A stretch of DNA of 64,000 nucleotides from positions 12,896,001-12,960,000 of the forward strand of contig NC_083386.1 in assembly GCF_031755915.1 (NCBI RefSeq), written 5' to 3'. The first letter of the stretch is position 1; each line of letters opens with the position of its first letter. Position numbers and translations under genes: made by a program. This document shows, piece after piece, positions 1 through 11,486 of the stretch. Source of the DNA: Ziziphus jujuba. Its lineage: Eukaryota > Streptophyta > Magnoliopsida > Rosales > Rhamnaceae. The notes below the pieces were generated by a model, which saw only the letters and a program-made list of their open reading frames with translations, was not told the origin of the DNA and made no database searches.

Positions 1-60
1 TACGTGATTAATTTTTATTATATTTATGGTTATTACATTATACTTTCAAATTGATTAAAG

Positions 61-923
61 GTACCATGTGCAACATCGTTCACAAGTAAACAAAAAAAAT
101 CATGAAAATGTGCCTTATAGTCATTATGGAGGATCGAAACCCTTTGTATATGATCTTCAGGAAAAATCAAAGGTATATATATACATGTATATTTTTGTCC
201 AAAATTCTCTGTATAACATTTAAAATTGGCAATTTACTTGTTTGTTAATTTTCTATAGATAACATTTTTATGAACAAGCAGAATTTTCTTGCAGGACAAA
301 CACTAGGAAGGGTGGACTTTTTTCATAATATGCATTATCATCATAAAAAAGGTTGGATCAATAAGATAGCTCGACAAAGATATGTATGTAAATAGTTTTC
401 TACATTTCTCCTCCCAAACTAAGAAACACCTTGTAATTCTCACTTTTCTAAGTGAATAATACATTCATATGAATTTTTGTTTTTTGTAGGAGGACATGCA
501 TCAAAGACGTTCACAACTATGTGAGGAAGGATTTGAATTGGTGGATGAGAATGTGATTGCTGATGAAGTATTGGGAACTAGAGCAGGATATATACCCGGC
601 ATGGGATATGGTCCGAAACCAGCCTCATATTCTCGTAAAAGACAACCATCACCAGGTACAATTGCTTTGCATGAGTGATTGTCAAGTTTGAAAGATGAAT
701 ATGACTCATACAGGCAACAAAGTGAAGAACGGATGACAATTTTAAAAGAAAAATATGACTCATATAGGCAACAAAATGAAGAACGAATGTCAAAATATGA
801 AGAAGATATGAGCCAAATAAAGAGTTTATACGACAAATTATGGTACAACACTCTTGCTCTGGTGATGGTACATCTGTTTGTTTTCCTCCACCCCCTCCAC
901 CCCCTCCATCAGCTGCTTGTTGA
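61..923 (+). pseudogene. CACTA-associated Ptta/En/Spm-type protein, 3' exons, broken
   Basis: Three exon-like blocks can be joined: about 61-172, 295-383 (after a ttgcag acceptor) and 490 onward (after ttttttgtag). The join across 383/490 keeps one frame (RQRY then EDMHQRR). The protein has the family signature GTRAGYIPGMGYGPKP, then a charged coiled-coil with two near-identical DSYRQQ(S/N)EERM units. An in-frame TGA at 676-678 separates the signature from the coiled coil. A proline-run C-terminus ending at 921-923 is in another frame, so there is also a frameshift or an unseen intron. This is the second CACTA gene product family (PF03004-like), not the DDE transposase itself. Confidence 0.7.
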
Positions 924-1119
924 TAAAGATGAATATTTTCATTTTATTGTGGTAGCTTTTGGATTTTTATTCACTTTTGGATTTTATTGTGGTAGCTTTT
1001 GTTCACTTACTTTTGTACAATATGAAAATTTGTATCATATTTGTGTTGATAAAACATATTCAGGTTAATAAAAACTTTCGTCCATCATATTTTGCAAAAA
1101 AATTTTATAAAAATTGGAA

Positions 1120-1736
1120 ATTCTTTTGCCGAAAAACTCACTTTCATCGGCAAATGATTGAATATTTACCAATAGAAAAAGTTTTGCCGCTAAAATATTT
1201 TATCGACAATGGTATATTTGTCCAAAAAAACCATTGTCGAAGACCAGTTTCCTCACTAAATAGCTATTTGGCGACAAATATAAATTTCGTCGGCAATGAC
1301 ACATTTTCTGACAACTATAACTTCATCTTTAATGGAGCCTATGCCAACAAATTATAGTGTCGTCGCTAGAGAACTCGTTGCCGACAAACAATCAATTCGT
1401 CGCTAAAGGTGCCTTGCCGGACAACATCTTGTCATCGCTAATAGTTTTAAAAATTGTCAGCATTGTATTGTCAAGTGCTTCTTTTTTTGTCTGCAAAACC
1501 CTTTACCGACAATTCTTGGGTCGATGGAAATATTATTTGGTGAGAAAGTTTAGTATTCGTCGATAAAGTGATTCACCAAGAAACGTAAGATATTCATCGA
1601 TTAATACAATCCTCGAGGACACATACGCAACGACAGTGCCAACAAATGTAGTTTCCTCGGTAAATCCTTTACCGATGAATTTTTCAGCTTCGCCGACAAT
1701 TTGCATTCCTCGGTAATTGATAATTTTCTTGTAGTG
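1120..1736. repeat. CACTA subterminal repeat block and terminal inverted repeat
   Basis: More than a dozen 10-15 bp variants of tcgccgacaa, ttcgtcggcaa, cattgtcgaa and catcgctaat occur in both orientations. They end at the 13-bp terminus at 1724-1736. Open frames here (for example 959-1566) are by-products of the repeats and have no protein support. Confidence 0.75.
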
Positions 1737-1918
1737 TTAGCTTCATGAAGGGAACAACGCATGACTAGTACTTACTCCACAAATGGCAAAATTCTTACAA
1801 CTATGTGATAGATTTTTCTTTTTCTACTTCGAAAAGAAATATTTTACAAAAGGAACTTCCAGAGATACACATATCAACTTGGATAGCTTGATCCAACCAA
1901 TCGGTACCAATTTCCATC
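1737..1918. other. Flank between CACTA end and LINE RNase H
   Basis: AT-rich sequence, probably the 3' tail of the LINE that continues to the right on the minus strand. No gene or site of its own is seen. Confidence 0.4.
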
Positions 1919-2394
1919 CTAAGATTCAAAATAGCTCAATTTCACAACATCTTGAGCCAAAACACGAGCTACATTATTTGACTCTCGATGCTCAAAAGAG
2001 CAAGAAAGATTCCCATGCAAAATCAACCATACCTTAATGTCTTCAACAAGAAAGCAATCAAAACCCATATAACAATATGTAGATGTGATAGCTTGAATGG
2101 TAGCTTTTAAATCACTTATGAATTCAGCATCACAAAAACCACATTGAACAATAAATTTCGGAGCCTTTCGTAGAGCCAATAATTCTAGAATAAGTGCAAT
2201 GCATTTCAAAAAAGAAATAGTTGCTGTTGCCATCAACTGACCATGCTCATTTTGTATCACTGTTCCGACACCAGCATTATTGCAACTTTTCAAGATACCT
2301 CCATCCACATTAATCTTCAATTTACCAGGTTTTGGAGGAATCAAATTCCACTTTGTTGCCGATTCTCACAAGCTAGATAAGAAATAGCTTCATA
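1919..2394 (-). pseudogene. LINE (non-LTR retrotransposon) RNase H domain, C-terminal fragment
   Basis: A 141-residue open stretch begins PPKPGKLKINVDGG, the first catalytic-Asp block of plant LINE-type RNase H (RVT_3). It is followed by the GVGTVIQNEHGQ strand and the ESNNVARVLAQ motif near the C-terminus. Upstream codons to 2394 (RIGNKVEF.., then TKWNLI) continue the usual LINE linker. In the family this domain removes RNA from RNA/DNA hybrids. The matching reverse transcriptase lies at 7120-8110 on the same strand, so the LINE was split by the copia element between them. The zinc-knuckle and linker region expected between the two domains is mostly missing. Confidence 0.75.
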
Positions 2395-2395
2395 A

Positions 2396-2697
2396 ATAAT
2401 ATTCAGTAGTAATAGGCTTTTTAAATAGTTGTTTGCATGTATCCCAATGTTTCCATGGCAAGATGTATATATATATATATATATATGTTATACTGGGACC
2501 CAAGGGAACACTATGAAACTTTAGCAACTATTCCATAGACTTATATATGGATATTCCGAGAGAATATTCTCTAAAGCAAAACATTTACATTGGCCACTTA
2601 TACAAGACTTTATATTACATAACACACCTACACAAGACTTAATATTTGACACGTGAGTGATACAAGACAAGGTCTCTATAGAGCTTTATCCTTATCA
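2396..2697 (-). repeat. Copia 3' LTR
   Basis: Direct repeat of 6708-6992 with many substitutions and a TA microsatellite near 2466-2487. Its edge at 2697 reads TGATAAGG on the minus strand, directly after the purine tract at 2698-2712. The divergence indicates an old insertion. Confidence 0.8.
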
Positions 2698-5600
2698 TCC
2701 CCCCGCAAGTGAAACCTGGTGACATGCAATGGTGAGCTCAGATCAAAGTTTAGTAAAACAAAAAAGAGATAAAGTTTTTGTGAAGATGAAAAGTTGCATA
2801 TGCAATTAACACATGATGAAAAGCTGGTCCGATGTGAAGACCAAATTGAGATATCCTTTTCAAGTGTCTGAGAACATGCTTGCATCTACTAACGAGGAAG
2901 ATGAGGCTCTTTCAAAAATTGACTTAGTTGATTGACTATAAAAGCTATCTATGGCCAAGTAAAAGTAAGTTATTGAAGGGCCCCAATGGTGCTTCTAAAG
3001 AGAGAAGGATTTGAGAAAAGTTCCCCAAATGTTGTAGACAAACAGCTGCTAGTACATGTCGGAGTATCAGAAAGTTTACAATCACACATGTTAGTTCTAT
3101 TTAGCAGATCAAGAATGTATTTTGACTGAGACAAAATAAGGCCATCAATGCAAAGTCTTTCAAGGCAAAAAGGGAGCCTTGAAAGGGAGCCTTGAAAGAG
3201 AGTTCACTCACTAATTAGCTGTTGAATAAAGGTGGTATCATTCCTAGTTACCAAAATATCATCCACATAGGCAAGAAAACGGATCAACCGTGGACAAAAA
3301 TTATACATAAACAGAGATGCATCAGATTTGGCATTGGTGAAGCCTATGGCAACTAAAGTGGATCAAAGTCTATCAAACCATGCTCGCGGTGCTTGCTTAA
3401 AACCATAGATGGCCTTATGTAATCAACGAACATGGGTGGGTTTGGAGGGATCAATGAAGCCTTCAAGCTGAGACATGAACACAGTATCATGAAGAAAACC
3501 ATTTAAGAAGGCATTGTTCACGTCTAGCCATTGGATAGATCATCATTTGGTCACTGCAATAGAGTGAATGGTTTAGATTGTAGTTGGTTTAACAATCGGG
3601 CTAAAGGTTTCCAGATAGTCCATACTCAGATGTTGGTGCAAACCTTTAGCCACCAAGCAAGCTTTAAGACAAAACACCGAACCATCAGAATTATTCTTGG
3701 TATTGAAAACCCATTTATTACCCATAATACTGTACCGATAGTCAAAGGGAACTAATGTCCAAGTATGGTAAAATTGTAAAGCTTGGAACTTAGATTGCAT
3801 AGCTTGTTTCCTTGTAAGAAACATTTAAAGGCTTCAGAGACAGTATAGGATTCATGAGCAAAGGAAGTTTGATTGGAGAGAAAGAGTCTTGGTTTAAGTG
3901 ACCCCATTTTTTATCAGGTGAGCATAGGGTGCAAAGGCAAAGAAGATTGAGAGGGAAAAGTCAAGTAAATAGCAAAAGGTATAGAATTATGAGAGACTGT
4001 ATGAGAAAGTGAAGGTTTGATAAGGGTATAAATGCATGTGTGATAGTAGAGGGGGACATAATCAATGGAGAAATATGCCCATGAGAAAGAATAGGTGTAG
4101 GATTATCAAGTTGCTTAGTCTGAAAGGCTAGGTTGTGGGAAAGAGGTCAATGAGGCTCACAGGCAATAGTGGGAGCAGAATTTGTATTTGGTGGTGCTAT
4201 CATTTTGAGTGGACTATTGTGTAAAGGAATCACAGGTTGAGACTGAGTGAGGAAAGCTTAGTAAATAGTTATCTATTAAGGGATTCGTTCCAGAGGTGCT
4301 TAGTGTAACACCCGCAGTGGTAGGTGAGACAACTATAGACCCATCAAACAAAAATATATCAGAGTGTGAGTGGAGAAAAAGAACTTTAAAAGTAGATTTA
4401 AAAGGAAAGGAAGTTTCATTAAATTAACATACCGGGAGATGTAGACTGGTCCACTAGAAAGTAAGCCATGATAACCTTGTGTTCTATGCTATAGCCTATA
4501 AAGACACATTGAGATGAATGAAAATCAATTTATGTGAGTTACAGGGTCTAAGGCAGAGGAAGCATTCACGCCCAAAAAATCTTTAAAAAGGAATAGACAA
4601 GGTCTCTTTCACATAAGCATTTAAAAGGGGAAACATTGCTAATAACGGAGGTTAGAAGTTGATTTATGAGGAACACTGCTGATGAAAATGCTTTCACCAA
4701 AATATAAAAGGCATAGTAGCTTGAGCAAGAAGAGTTAGACCAATCTCTATTATATGGCAATGTTTTTTCTCACCTCTACCATTTTGTTGGTTTCCATGAG
4801 GACAGGGATGTCCGAAAAGAATGCCATTTTGTTGAAGAAAAAGAACTATTGTTTTATGCTCACCTTCTCAGCAAGTTTGAATACATTTTATGTTTCTTTC
4901 TAGTTGATTTCAAACCATCTATTTGAATTTTATAAACACAGAGCAAACCTCATATTTGTTTTTTTAAAGGATAAACCCACATAAAACGAGAAAAATCATC
5001 AATGAAATGACATAATATTGAAAACCCTCAGTTGAATTTTTTGGAGACGATCCCCAAATATTAGAATGAATAAGTTCGAAGGGGCTTTATTTTTGGTATC
5101 AGAAAGTTTAAAAGGAAGTCAATGCATTTTGCCATACTGGTAGGATTAACAAAATGAAACTTGTTCATTTTCATTTAAATTGTGTTTATAATGCTGTAGA
5201 CAAAACTTTCCTTGATTGATGGGCCAAACATTAGTGCCAAACATCTGGATTAACATTTCCAAACACATAGCACTACTCATTAAGAGTTTAGGGAAAACAT
5301 TAAAAGCAGACAACAAAAACATAGTAGGTGTAGTAGTGGGTGACTTTGCAGATTCAGGGGCCAGCAATTAATAGCGCCTGTTACTAAGCTTCCCTCTTAA
5401 AAGTACTCTTCCTAACAATCTTGTCTTTCTCAACACAAAAATTGGAATGAAATTCAATAACAACATTGTTATCAGTCGTTAGCTGAGAAACACTAAACAA
5501 ATTCTTGGTAATATTTGGGATATGAACTTTTCGTAATGAAATGGGCTTAAGTTCAAAAGGCAGGGAAGAGATACATTGGTGTTTGATATACAAACCTTTA

Positions 5601-6690
5601 CCATTACCAGTGGTCAGTCTCTCATGGCCACGATAGGAGCTGTGTTGTTCAAGATTGGCTAGATTCATGCCATGTGATGAGTGGCGCCACTGTCAACAAA
5701 CTAGGAAGTAACTGCTACAATTTCAGGAGTAGCGTAAGTGGTCATTTGGTTTACTCCAGGACCATGAATGGAATGATCAAAATAGAGATAACATGAAGTG
5801 ACAATGTGTCTTGGCTTTCAGCATATTTGACATATAGGTCCAGTATTCCTTCTAGCGTCACCCCTTCTACAACCATGACCCCTTTGTGGTGCACCTCCAT
5901 GAGTTCCACCTCTACCATTGAAAGAGTGGTTGCCTCTTTCTAAATAATTGTTGTTGTTGTTGTTTCCGCTATTTTGACCATTGCTGTGCACAATCAAATT
6001 TGCAGCAGCAAAGTTAACAGGAGCCACAACTGAGTTGAGCTATTCTAACCTTGTCACATGGTTAAGAAGTAAAGCTTGCACCGTTTGGGTCATATTCAAA
6101 CCCAAAACCTATTAGTATATAAAGAATAAGGTCTTGTTCATCAAATAGGTCCCTAGCAGTTGCTAGAGTATTTTCAGCATTCTTAATGCGCACTATGTAG
6201 TCATTGGTGCTAGATAACCCCTTCTTTATGAATTGCAGTTGTATTTTAAATATGAGGATGTGAGCTCTAGATTGAGAAGTGCAAAGGAGCTCAAGAGCTC
6301 GCCAAGGATAAAAAGTGGCAGTATAATTGAGAACTTGACTCAGGACAAATGCATCCATATTGGTTAAGCTAGACCAAATGTGTGAAATCTGAGTTGACGG
6401 TGTAACTGAAGTAGAGCCACTATTATTAGTTTAACCATTAGTGAGGGAAACATACTCCGAAGGGCACAACTTAACGCCATTGATGAAGACTTCTAACTTA
6501 TTTTAACGAAGATTTAGCAGCACCTGTTCCACAAGAAGAAGTTCTTTTGATCAAGTTTTATAGAAAGATTGTAGCTAAAAATATTAGGAAAAAGGTGTAG
6601 CAGATGGGGAACAAATGCTTGGGTGGTCGAAGGAACACAAGGTGAATCCCCAGGAGCAATTGAAAGAGACATAATAGATGTTTATCTTTT
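2698..6690 (-). pseudogene. Ty1/copia gag-pol polyprotein remnant
   Basis: Read right to left on the minus strand, the copia order is visible. A UBN2-type gag block lies at 6062-6358 (SRAHILIFKIQLQFIKKG, then SSTNDYI). Next come an Asn/Gly-rich nucleocapsid segment (5818-6027), a protease DSGATHH motif near 5675, and the GAG-pre-integrase region (5384-5668, with PNITKNLFSVSQL). Integrase remnants lie at about 4560-5370. The reverse transcriptase block is at 3573-3824 (NKWVFNTKNNSDGS, then DYLETFSPIV), and LNGF / YGFKQAPRAW-like remnants follow near 3370-3500. Stops and frameshifts occur throughout, so no functional product is possible. All pieces are collinear with a single element. Confidence 0.85.
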
Positions 6691-6693
6691 CAA

Positions 6694-6705
6694 GCTCGGA
6701 TACCA
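6694..6705 (-). other. Copia primer-binding site
   Basis: On the minus strand TGGTATCCGAGC follows the 5' LTR by three bases. It matches the initiator tRNA-Met complement TGGTATCAGAGC with two mismatches, which fixes the element's orientation. Confidence 0.7.
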
Positions 6706-6707
6706 AG

Positions 6708-6992
6708 ATAATATTCAATAGCAATAGGCTTTTTGAATAGTGATGGTGTGGAAACCCAAGGTAAATCCCGAAACTTTAGTAACTATTCCAGACTCATCTA
6801 TGGATATTCCAAGGGAATATTCTCTAAAACGAAACATTTACATTGGACATTCACCAAAAAAAAAAAAAAAAAAAGACATTTACATTGGACACCTACACGA
6901 GACTTCATATTACATAAGACACCTATGCTAGACTTAATGTTTGACACGTGAGCGATACAAAATAGGTCTCCAAAGGGCTTTTATCCTTATCA
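6708..6992 (-). repeat. Copia 5' LTR
   Basis: Partner of 2396-2697. It contains an A-run at about 6857-6874 that breaks a duplicated 'acatttacattgga' motif. It is bounded by the primer-binding site on the left and, unexpectedly, by a purine tract and RNase H coding sequence on the right. Confidence 0.8.
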
Positions 6993-7115
6993 TCCCTCCA
7001 CAAGTAAAACCCAATGATCTGCAACGGTGAGCTTGGATCGAAGTTGAGTAAAACAAATAAGAGATAAAGGCTTTGTGAAAATATCTGCAAGTTGATAAGC
7101 TACACAAGCTAATTG
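6993..7115 (-). pseudogene. Second, truncated copia RNase H C-terminus
   Basis: On the minus strand this encodes YQLADIFTKPLSLICF, the conserved end of copia RNase H, then a GTGGAGGGA polypurine tract directly before the LTR at 6992. The same sequence adjoins the left LTR (2698-2800), so this is part of a second internal region from a tandem or recombined copia copy. Confidence 0.75.
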
Positions 7116-7119
7116 GGCA

Positions 7120-8110
7120 GCATAAACCTTTAAAATGCGACTAGACAAATTAATTGGGTTTCAAAAGCAAACGCCACTATTGTTTGGCTAGTAAAGCACG
7201 ATTAAAATCCCCAAGTGATCCAAACACTCATACCACCCATAGCTTTAGGCTGAAACAATGTTTCCCAATTTTTCCAATAAATACCTCTGTTATCACCTAC
7301 ATGTCCCCACCAAAACTGTTTAAAATATCAACCTCCTTAGCCTCATTTTGGAAGTCTAAAACATCCTATAGTATAACCAAGAATCGACTAAACAATAGAT
7401 TTTATTAGAATTTCCTTGTGTGCTTTCAACAAAAGCTTTTCCCTATACCCCGTTAACTTTTCCCAAACCCATTCCTTCAATATTTAGAAATGTTTTATTT
7501 AATTTCTCCAAATCAAATTGGAAGCCCCAAATATTTTCCATATCCAATATCAGTTTTTGAATATGAAAAACAGATTTAACCATATTTCTTATTTCCAAAA
7601 CCTACTAGGATTGAAAGATGCAATCGTCTTCTGCATATTGATAGATTGAACCAATGCTTGCTCATATGTCCTCAATAGCTGCAAAATATTTTTGCACTCT
7701 TCCATCATAGCTTTTCCAAAAATGATACCATTCACAAAAAACAAATAGGAAACACATGGACTATTTCTTGCAACCTTAATCCCACACAACTTCCTCTCCA
7801 ACTTAGCCTCTTTTAATAATGATGAAAGACTTTTAGCACAAATGGATCTCCTTATCTCAAACCACAATTCGAATGAATTAAACCATAGACTTTACCATTA
7901 ATGAGTATAGAATAAGTAAATGATGAAATACATTTCATAAAAGTATCAAACCAGCTCTAAGCAAAACCCATTGCAAAAATAATTTATCTAATAAAATTGT
8001 ATTTCACCCGATCATATGCTTTGCCCATGTCAAATTTCAAAGCAAGTAAATGATTAGATCCATTCTTTCAACTGTTTAAATCATGCATGGTTTTGAAAGC
8101 CCCATGACAT
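7120..8110 (-). pseudogene. LINE reverse transcriptase fragment
   Basis: Broken frames on the minus strand contain, in order, KFDMGKAYDRV (RT motif A, about 8000-8050), the YSILINGK / GLR.GDP block (7860-7930), and SSLLKEA..GIKVARNSP with LFFVNG at 7589-7867. In LFFVNG the catalytic FADD-type motif is altered to FVNG. C-terminal remnants follow down to SSRILKVY near 7130. Frameshifts and stops are frequent. The strand and order match the RNase H at 1919-2394, so both probably belong to one LINE interrupted by the copia element. Confidence 0.85.
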
Positions 8111-9201
8111 TATCCATAATGTGATGATCCAAAATAAAAGCAATTTGCTCTTGTGATAGTTATCAGTCAAATTGATTGCTGACATGATAATTGTTAATTT
8201 GCAATGTATTTAATTTTATTTTTATTTTTTAAACTAAGAATCTAATATGAGAATGTGAATAATTGCAGAGAACTTTAATTGTACTAGCAAACGAACTATA
8301 TACAATTCTATTATAAATTTATATTTTTACACTCATTTAAAATTGCTACTAAAAACATTTAATAATCAAACTTTTTTGTGTTCAAAAATATACAATTTAA
8401 TCATTTAAATATGTTTAAAAATATACAATCAAAATTTTTCAAAGATATTTATAAGTTTGAGATCAAATGCTCTGATGAATGCCTCATTGATGTTTGATTG
8501 GGCACTCAATATGTTTTGTATGTTTGACCAATCAGGTGAATATACTTATGATTTCAATACAAAACATTTTAACAAAAACAAAATGATAAAATTACCTAGA
8601 GTTTATTTGTTCACATTTATGCAAAAAAGTTGCCGCCACGAGGAGAAAGCTTGTTTGGCATCCACTCTTCTCCATTTTTGGAACAGGATCCTCTAACGGC
8701 AACTCTTAGAATGATATTTGACTATCGGTTTCGTTCACCCAAAAGACTTACTAACCATCATGTGAGAAGATTTACAAGGACCAAGAATATGCGAGGACAA
8801 ATATATGGGAAAAAGCATATGAGATGGGATAGAAAGACTACCAGGATGCCGGAGTAGAGGTCCCAACTTGATGGAATGAGTTACCGAAATTGTAGTCAGA
8901 GTCGAGCTTTTATTTAATTAGATTTTGTCTCTGATTCTAATATTTGATTTGTGAAAAAGACGTGATTTAGCTTTTATTTGGGGATCATATGAATTATGGA
9001 AATTTTAGATAGTAAAAATATTATATAAAAATATTTTATATTTTATATTTTTATATATTTAAAGGTAATGTATAAGAACAAGACTATATAAATTTTTTTA
9101 GACTTTTAAAAAGAATTTCTCATAATTAAAACTGAATTGCGTATGACATGCTATATCTCACACGTGATGGTCACTTGTATTGACCTTTTTATATTTATTT
9201 C
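8111..9201. other. Intergenic, no recognised gene
   Basis: AT-rich sequence. Overlapping open frames at 8457-8696 and 8630-8857 (the latter basic, with SLFGIHSSPFLEQDP and RFRSPKRLTNHHVRR) match no family I recognise and may be a relic of another element. Confidence 0.4.
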
Positions 9202-9816
9202 TGTTTGTAACAATATTTTTAGTCTAAGATAACAAGGAAGCATAAGGAAAAATATCCCATACGGATTAGCAGAAAGAAAATCAATTGTATTTTAGAGCCA
9301 TAAATTTTTTAATTATCGCACATAAAAAAAAATAAGAAATTTGTGGGTGGTTTTTCTTATTATATGTTGAAGCATCATTTGCTTATTGAAGGACAAACCT
9401 CAACTTCTACTACATCTTTTTACATTGAAACTTTTCTCTCAATTTTAATTCTAGTTTTCAATATAAAGCAGGCTTTCTAGCAGCTTATTATTTAGTTTTT
9501 ATTTAGTATTGGCCCTTACATCACCTATTATTTAGTTTTAGCTATTTAATTTTGTGCTGATCCTTAGGCCGCCTATTTTATTGGCTTTATTGTTATTATT
9601 ATTATTGGCATTATTCTTATTTATTTTTTCTTAGTTGATTAAACTCTTTTAATCATTAAAGCATTAGAACATTCTTAATTATTTGTTCTCTGAATTAAAT
9701 ACAATCTTCTGATTTTATTTTTGCAATTATTATTATTATTATTTTCTTTATTTCCTTCAATCTACAAGGTGGCATGCTTGTACAATCAGAGACGCCAGGT
9801 GTTAGATTTTTTTGCA
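9202..9816 (+). repeat. 5' LTR of the 2.3 kb element
   Basis: Begins TGTTTGTAACAAT and ends about TTTTTTTGCA. Similar along its length to 10886-11486, with scattered substitutions and microsatellite length differences. Confidence 0.75.
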
Positions 9817-10885
9817 TGCTAAATGGGACCCATCAACTAAGAAGCTGAGATAATTTCAAATGATGATAAAGTCATTAGAGATATTTTATGTTCGATAAGT
9901 AACGATGTAAAAAAGCACAACAGAAAGATGGCAGCATCATTCGAATTCATGTACCAACAGTTGCAGGCTTTTCAAGCCGCACTGAAAGGCATGTTACCAA
10001 TTTATGATTAGAATGAGCATTAAGTGTTGGCTTCCCAGGCCGCCTCTACCTCGACATTGGCACCACAGGCCGTATCAGCCCCGATGCTAGCCCCCAGGTT
10101 GCACACATCGAGTTGCAAGAACCTCAAACCGCACTGACACTTGCAGGAATGCTAGCCTCCAAGGCCACCTCTGCCTTGATGCTGGCTCCCTAGGCTAGGT
10201 CCATTTCGATCCAGGCCATTTAAGTCTTATTAACACCTATTGGAATGCTGGCCTTTAGGGCCACATCCATCCCAGTAGCACCTTCAGGTGCATCTACCAC
10301 AATGCTAGTCCCTCGGACTATATCCAAAATGATAGTGATTCCATGGACAACATCTACTAGAGTGCAGGCCTTTATGGTCGCACCAATAATGATGAAATAG
10401 TTTGAAGGCATGGGACAAAAGATTCAGCCATATGTTTTTACATTGGCCAAAAATGGAATTCAGCTTGGGGAGCAACCGTTTATACACCAAGACTGTAACC
10501 AGAAGTATTGTTGATATGGAATCCCTCAACCATATCAGGCCAGTCCCAACAATTTTAGGTGGAGGAATGGGCATTATAACCTTGAAACCAACCGAGATTT
10601 TGGACAGCCAAAGATCAAGAACAATATGAATATAGGCTTCAACATGGATCTAGGAGCTGCTGAAAAATTCATTTTAAAGATGACTAGTGATGCAACGATG
10701 AAGCATGATCCAAAAAGATTTTGGTTCGGACAGAAGACCAAATGTCGTAGACAAAGACAATTGAACACCAACATGATTTTACCGATGGCTATCGTAGGAC
10801 ACTAATACAAAGAGCTGAGACTGAAAAATTAAAGTATTACATGTTTCATCAAATTATTCTAATTTAATGAAACATGGGAGGGCAA
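9817..10885 (+). pseudogene. Internal region with gag-like, Ala/Ser/Pro-repeat relic
   Basis: From ATG 9929 the frame reads MAASFEFMYQQLQAFQAALKG and then meets a TAG. The same frame continues ASQAASTSTLAPQAVSAPML, part of a degenerate array of about 30-bp units (core 'aggccgcctctacct.gat.ctggc'). That array runs from 10030 to about 10390. Further collinear residues occur to about 10800. The function is unknown. It resembles the short gag-like proteins of non-autonomous LTR elements but is broken by stops and frameshifts. Confidence 0.5.
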
Positions 10886-11486
10886 TGTTTGTACTAATCT
10901 TTTTGGTCTAAGATAATAAGGAAGCATAAAGAAAAATATCCCACATGGATTAGGAGAAAGAAAACCAATTGGGTTTTAAAACTATAAGTTTTTCAATTAT
11001 CCCACATCGAAAAAGTAAGAGATTTGTGGATGATATTTTTTATTATATATTGAAGCATTATTTGCTCATTGAAGGACAAACCTCAATTTCTACTATACCT
11101 CTTTACACTAAACTTTTCTTTCATTTTTAATTCTAGTTTTCAACATAGAGTAGATTTTCTGGCCGTTTATTATTTAGTTTTTATTTCGTGTTGGACATTA
11201 CATTACCTATTATTTAGTTTTAGCTATCTAATTTTGTGCTAATCCTTAAACTGTCTATTTTATTGGCTTTATTATTATTATTATTGGCATTGTTTTTATT
11301 TTTTTTTTCTTAGTTGATTAAAATCCTTGAATCATTAAGGCATTAGAATTTTCTTAATTGTTTGTTCTATGCAATTAAATACAATGGTCTGATTTTATTT
11401 TTGCAATTACTATTATTATTTTTTTTTCAATTAGAAAGTGACACGATCCTACAATCAGAGACGCCCAATGCTGGATTTTTTTTCCA
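10886..11486 (+). repeat. 3' LTR of the 2.3 kb element
   Basis: Starts directly after the purine tract gggagggcaa and ends near TTTTTTTTCCA. Partner of 9202-9816. Confidence 0.75.

Larger units (their letters stand above)
1..1736 (+). mobile_element. CACTA (En/Spm) DNA transposon, 3' part
   Basis: The left end lies outside the window. The right end is seen at 1724-1736, where the sequence ttttcttgtagtg is the inverted form of the CACTACAAGAAAA terminus typical of plant CACTA elements. Inward of this end, about 600 bp are filled with short direct and inverted variants of a TCGCCGACAA / TCGTCGGCAA motif, the usual subterminal transposase-binding repeats. Upstream are exons of a plant transposase (Ptta/En/Spm) type gene. 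The 3-bp target duplication cannot be checked without the other end. Confidence 0.85.
2396..7115 (-). mobile_element. Decayed Ty1/copia retrotransposon with a second partial copy
   Basis: Two direct repeats of about 290-300 bp (2396-2697 and 6708-6992) flank a degenerate copia polyprotein read on the minus strand. On that strand each LTR begins TGATAAGGATAA and ends near TGAATATTAT. A primer-binding site like initiator tRNA-Met (GCTCGGATACCA on the plus strand, 6694-6705) adjoins the right LTR. Beyond the right LTR, 6993-7115 again encodes the copia RNase H end and polypurine tract, so the order is LTR, internal, LTR, partial internal. This implies a tandem copy that was later truncated. The target is a LINE. 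Confidence 0.85.
9202..11486 (+). mobile_element. Non-autonomous LTR retrotransposon (about 2.3 kb)
   Basis: Two direct repeats (9202-about 9816 and 10886-about 11486) start with TGTTTGTA. They contain matching blocks such as 'aaggaagcata(a)g.aaaaatatccca' and (ATT)n tracts, and end near a T-run followed by CA. A polypurine tract (catgggagggcaa, 10873-10885) lies directly before the right copy, showing plus orientation. The 1.07 kb interior has no reverse transcriptase or integrase, only a short gag-like relic. I saw no clear tRNA-Met primer site and no convincing target duplication, so the right LTR edges are approximate. Confidence 0.75.

Noticed and set aside
1357..1566. Small open frames in the CACTA end
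   Set aside because: They are built from subterminal repeats and have no coding character.
8457..8857. Overlapping basic open frames as a gene
   Set aside because: No recognised family, no start context or neighbouring exons; kept only as a note in the intergenic entry.
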